49,355 bases of DNA from positions 1-49,355 of the forward strand of contig NZ_SAXA01000021.1 of NCBI RefSeq assembly GCF_004122035.1, given 5' to 3'. Position 1 is the stretch's first letter. Every line of letters begins with the position of its first letter. Both the position numbers and the translations under genes were made by a program. The DNA comes from Ancylomarina salipaludis (GTDB taxonomy: Bacteria > Bacteroidota > Bacteroidia > Bacteroidales > Marinifilaceae). The notes beneath the pieces are model-generated. The model did not search any database, was not told the DNA's origin, and saw only the letters and a list, made by a program, of their open reading frames with translations. Below, in pieces: positions 47,277 through 49,355 of this stretch.

Positions 47277-48059
47277 ATGAAATTGAAATCTGTTCTTTAT
47301 TTTTTATTAAGCTTGACTATTCTGCCTGTTTATAGTAGAGACTCCCGGAAAATAAATACAGATTTTAAGGTTGGTGTTATTGAACAATTAGGCAAGCAAA
47401 TTCCGGATGATATTTATCTGACTGACAGAAACGGCGATTGGTTGAGTTTAACAAGCCAAATTGATAAACCCACTGCTATTGTTTTGGTTTACTTTAAATG
47501 CCCTGGCATATGCAGTCCGTTGTTGAATGGCTTGGCCGGATTGATTGAAAGCAGTGACTTGGAACTGTCAAAGGACTATCAGGTTCTGACCATCGGTTTC
47601 GATCCAAGAGAGACAAGGGAACTGGCACAAAATAAGAAAGTCAACTATCAGAAGTTAATTCATAATAAAAATACGGAAGAAGGCTGGCGGTTTTACACCT
47701 CGGATAGTTTGAATATAGATAAACTGACTCAAGCCTTAGGTTTTTTGTATCGTAAAACGGGGAAGGAGTTTACACACGCTGCGACAGTTATTATCGTAAG
47801 TCCGGAGGCAAAAATTACGCGCTATTTAAATGGGACATATTTTCTTCCCTACGAGTTTGAGTTGGCCATAAAAGAGTCTTCAAATGGGCAAACGGGGCCA
47901 ACTATAAAGAAGGTGTTGGATTATTGTTATTCTTACGATCCCATTGGGAGAACCTACGTTTTCAATATCACTGTTGTGACGGCAAGTGTTACCCTTTTTA
48001 TGGCTTTATTAATTTTTCTTTTACTGGTGTTTTATAAGCCTACAAAAAAGTTTCTATAG
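47277..48059 (+). CDS. SCO1/SenC family copper chaperone for cytochrome oxidase
   Basis: 260 residues starting at ATG 47277, preceded by GGAGG (47266-47270), a rare clear Shine-Dalgarno in this window. Signal sequence or anchor (about 1-20), thioredoxin-like SCO domain with the copper-binding CPGIC (75-79) and the distal His167 in FTHAAT, then a C-terminal membrane span (about 232-252). It inserts copper into the CuA site of cytochrome c oxidase or acts as a thiol redox partner. The heme O synthase gene follows at 30 bases, supporting the oxidase role. Confidence 0.9.
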   Translation: MKLKSVLYFLLSLTILPVYSRDSRKINTDFKVGVIEQLGKQIPDDIYLTDRNGDWLSLTSQIDKPTAIVLVYFKCPGICSPLLNGLAGLIESSDLELSKDYQVLTIGFDPRETRELAQNKKVNYQKLIHNKNTEEGWRFYTSDSLNIDKLTQALGFLYRKTGKEFTHAATVIIVSPEAKITRYLNGTYFLPYEFELAIKESSNGQTGPTIKKVLDYCYSYDPIGRTYVFNITVVTASVTLFMALLIFLLLVFYKPTKKFL

Positions 48060-48089
48060 CGTAAAACTGATTTTAATTCTTAGCTTAAT

Positions 48090-48959
48090 ATGATGAATTT
48101 AAACTTGAAAATAAACAGCTTATTTGAACTAGGTAAAATAAAAATTGCCATTCCTATTGCCATTTCCTGTTTTACGGGGTATTTGTTGTATTCTCCAAAA
48201 ATTTCATTTGATATGGCTGCTGTTGTTTTGGGTATTTTATTGATCGTAGCCGGGGCTTCTGCCATAAATCATATACAGGAATATAAAAAAGATGCCTTGA
48301 TGAACCGAACCAGGTTTCGTCCTATACCATCAGGAAAAATTTCGCCCGCAGAAGCTTTTATATGGAGTGCGCTGTTTTTTTTGTTTGGTTTTGTTCTTCT
48401 GATTTGGGGTGGGAATATAATGAGTTCTGTTATTGCAATTTTCTCAATACTGTGGTACAATCTGGTTTATACACCCTTAAAGCAAGTTTCTGCTTTTGCC
48501 GTTGTTCCCGGAGCCTTGAGTGGAGCGTTCCCTCCACTGATAGGTTATGTGGCTGCCGGAGGTGATCTGTTTGCTCCTCCTGTTTTAGCCTTAGCGTTCT
48601 TCTTTTTTATTGGTCAAATTCCTCACTTTTGGCTTTTGTTATTGCTTTATGGCGACGATTACAAAAGAGGAGGGTTTAAGGTGCTGACTGATGTTTTTAG
48701 TATCAGGCAAATTCATTCCATAACTCTGGTTTGGATGCTTTCTACCGTTATGGTTGCCTTGTTGCTTCCCTTATTCGATGTTTTAAGATCGCAATTGTCT
48801 GTTTGGATTTTATTGATACTGTCTGTTTGGATAATTTTTTACAGCTTTCCTATTCTGAAAAAGTACGATAGATTAACAGTCAGAAAATTGTTTCTGCAAC
48901 TGAATCTGTATTTTTTATTCATCATGATCATGATCAGTATCGATAAGCTATATTTATAA
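48090..48959 (+). CDS. cyoE: Protoheme IX farnesyltransferase (heme O synthase)
   Basis: UbiA-superfamily prenyltransferase making heme O for terminal oxidases. About eight or nine membrane spans over 289 residues. The first Asp-rich region reads NHIQEYKKDALMNRTRFRP (residues 60-78): the MNRTRxRP signature is intact, but the usual first Asp is Glu64; the second region GDDYKRGGFKVLTDV (near 189) is normal. It starts at ATG 48090 (or 48093). It lies immediately after SCO; the remaining oxidase genes may follow outside the window. Confidence 0.93.
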   Translation: MMNLNLKINSLFELGKIKIAIPIAISCFTGYLLYSPKISFDMAAVVLGILLIVAGASAINHIQEYKKDALMNRTRFRPIPSGKISPAEAFIWSALFFLFGFVLLIWGGNIMSSVIAIFSILWYNLVYTPLKQVSAFAVVPGALSGAFPPLIGYVAAGGDLFAPPVLALAFFFFIGQIPHFWLLLLLYGDDYKRGGFKVLTDVFSIRQIHSITLVWMLSTVMVALLLPLFDVLRSQLSVWILLILSVWIIFYSFPILKKYDRLTVRKLFLQLNLYFLFIMIMISIDKLYL

Positions 48960-49057
48960 TTGTTTATATCCAGAAAGAGATACGAGTGAAATTTTAGACA
49001 GCTTATGATGACCTCCAGACTGGGGATGTGAGGCAACTTCTTGATGAAATAGCGGAG

Positions 49058-49204
49058 GGGAATGCAGAAATAGACAAAGGGAATGTGGAAAACCTTTGGG
49101 GGAATACTGAAACCGGTCAGGGAAATCTGGCAATAGACCAAGGGAATGCTAAAAATTACCAGGGGAATACTGAAATAGATCAAGGGAATGTGAAAAACCT
49201 TCGG
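49058..49204 (+). repeat. Seven tandem 21-bp repeats
   Basis: GGGAAT (GGAAAT in unit 4) recurs every 21 bases at 49058, 49079, 49100, 49121, 49142, 49163, 49184 and partly 49205. In one frame it reads as heptads G-N-x5 (GNAEIDK, GNVENLW, GNTETGQ, GNLAIDQ and so on), ending at a stop at 49214-49216. That frame opens after a stop near 48998 and has only a weak GTG start (49028), so it may be a small gene, a relic of a larger one, or non-coding; the opposite strand is open too. The rest of 48960-49355 shows nothing else. Confidence 0.75.
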
Positions 49205-49355
49205 GGGAATCTTTAAATGACTTAAAATTGTCTTCTCCTGAAATAGCTTGACAGATTATTAGTATTTTTTGGATAGTAGTGTCATCTTTTTATCCATCTA
49301 CGGTTATCCAAAGTTATAAAAATCTTATTCCTATTCTTTATCTAAGAAAAGATTC

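Noticed and set aside
48839-49183. 114-codon minus-strand frame with repeated FSIPL-like units
   Set aside because: It is the antisense of the 21-bp repeats and of the end of the heme O synthase gene.

Overview
The window is chromosomal DNA of a Bacteroidota bacterium, most likely a marine member of the Bacteroidales/Marinilabiliales (the exact genus cannot be fixed by eye). The reasons are a SusC/SusD pair with a FecI/FecR-type regulatory pair, a Bacteroidota LptE, TAnnTTTG-type promoter boxes instead of E. coli-type -10 boxes, few Shine-Dalgarno sequences, many lipoproteins, and low GC. Marine origin is inference.

Layout. 1-380: the tail of an rRNA operon with two tandem 5S genes, each with its own terminator. 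408-1970: M18 aminopeptidase (minus). 2003-6532: phosphate uptake operon pstS-pstC-pstA-pstB-phoU (minus). 6533-8289: a gene-free block built from eight 41-bp tandem repeats, then three 192-bp tandem repeats, then a degenerate fourth unit; the open frames across it are artefacts of the repeats. 8161-9050: a small secreted-protein gene flanked by a perfect 12-bp inverted repeat, with the look of an integron-type cassette. 9191-9796: a lipoprotein. 9974-16637: an asparagine/aspartate module, made of aspartate ammonia-lyase, outer-membrane porin, periplasmic L-asparaginase, Dcu-type C4-dicarboxylate antiporter and a divergent Crp/Fnr regulator. A 14-bp palindrome upstream of aspA recurs with two mismatches upstream of dcuB. 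16711-19130: MATE exporter and kdsB (minus). 19412-25142: sigma-54 activator, LptE, TPR protein, SecG, GroES, GroEL. 25205-29661: lipoprotein, BlaI-type repressor with an M56-M23 fusion metallopeptidase, acyltransferase, small proteins. 29804-33185: aspS (minus), tadA, deoD. 33325-45082: membrane TPR-HTH regulator, ECF sigma, FecR, STN-SusC, SusD, HExxH lipoprotein, DUF4302 lipoprotein. 45226-46754: two small membrane proteins and a lipoprotein cytochrome with Ig-like domains. 47277-48959: SCO and heme O synthase, probably the start of a cytochrome oxidase assembly cluster. 49058-49204: 21-bp tandem repeats.

How the genes work together. The asparagine module would bring Asn/Asp through the outer membrane (porin), hydrolyse Asn in the periplasm (AnsB), exchange the C4-dicarboxylate (Dcu) and deaminate Asp to fumarate (AspA), feeding fumarate respiration. 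The ECF/FecR/STN-SusC group is built for ligand-sensed TonB-dependent import; the protease-like lipoprotein, the nearby cytochrome and the downstream SCO/CyoE make a metal or peptide/haem substrate plausible, but that is inference.

The most unusual items are the nested repeat block with conserved hairpins (6901-7987), the cassette-like gene (8161-9050), the shared regulatory palindrome (11627 and 15708), the BlaI operator overlapping a nearly leaderless promoter with the M56-M23 fusion (25929-27710), and the operator-like repeats in front of the ECF sigma gene (35253-35347). No tRNA, CRISPR array, insertion sequence or complete mobile element was recognised.
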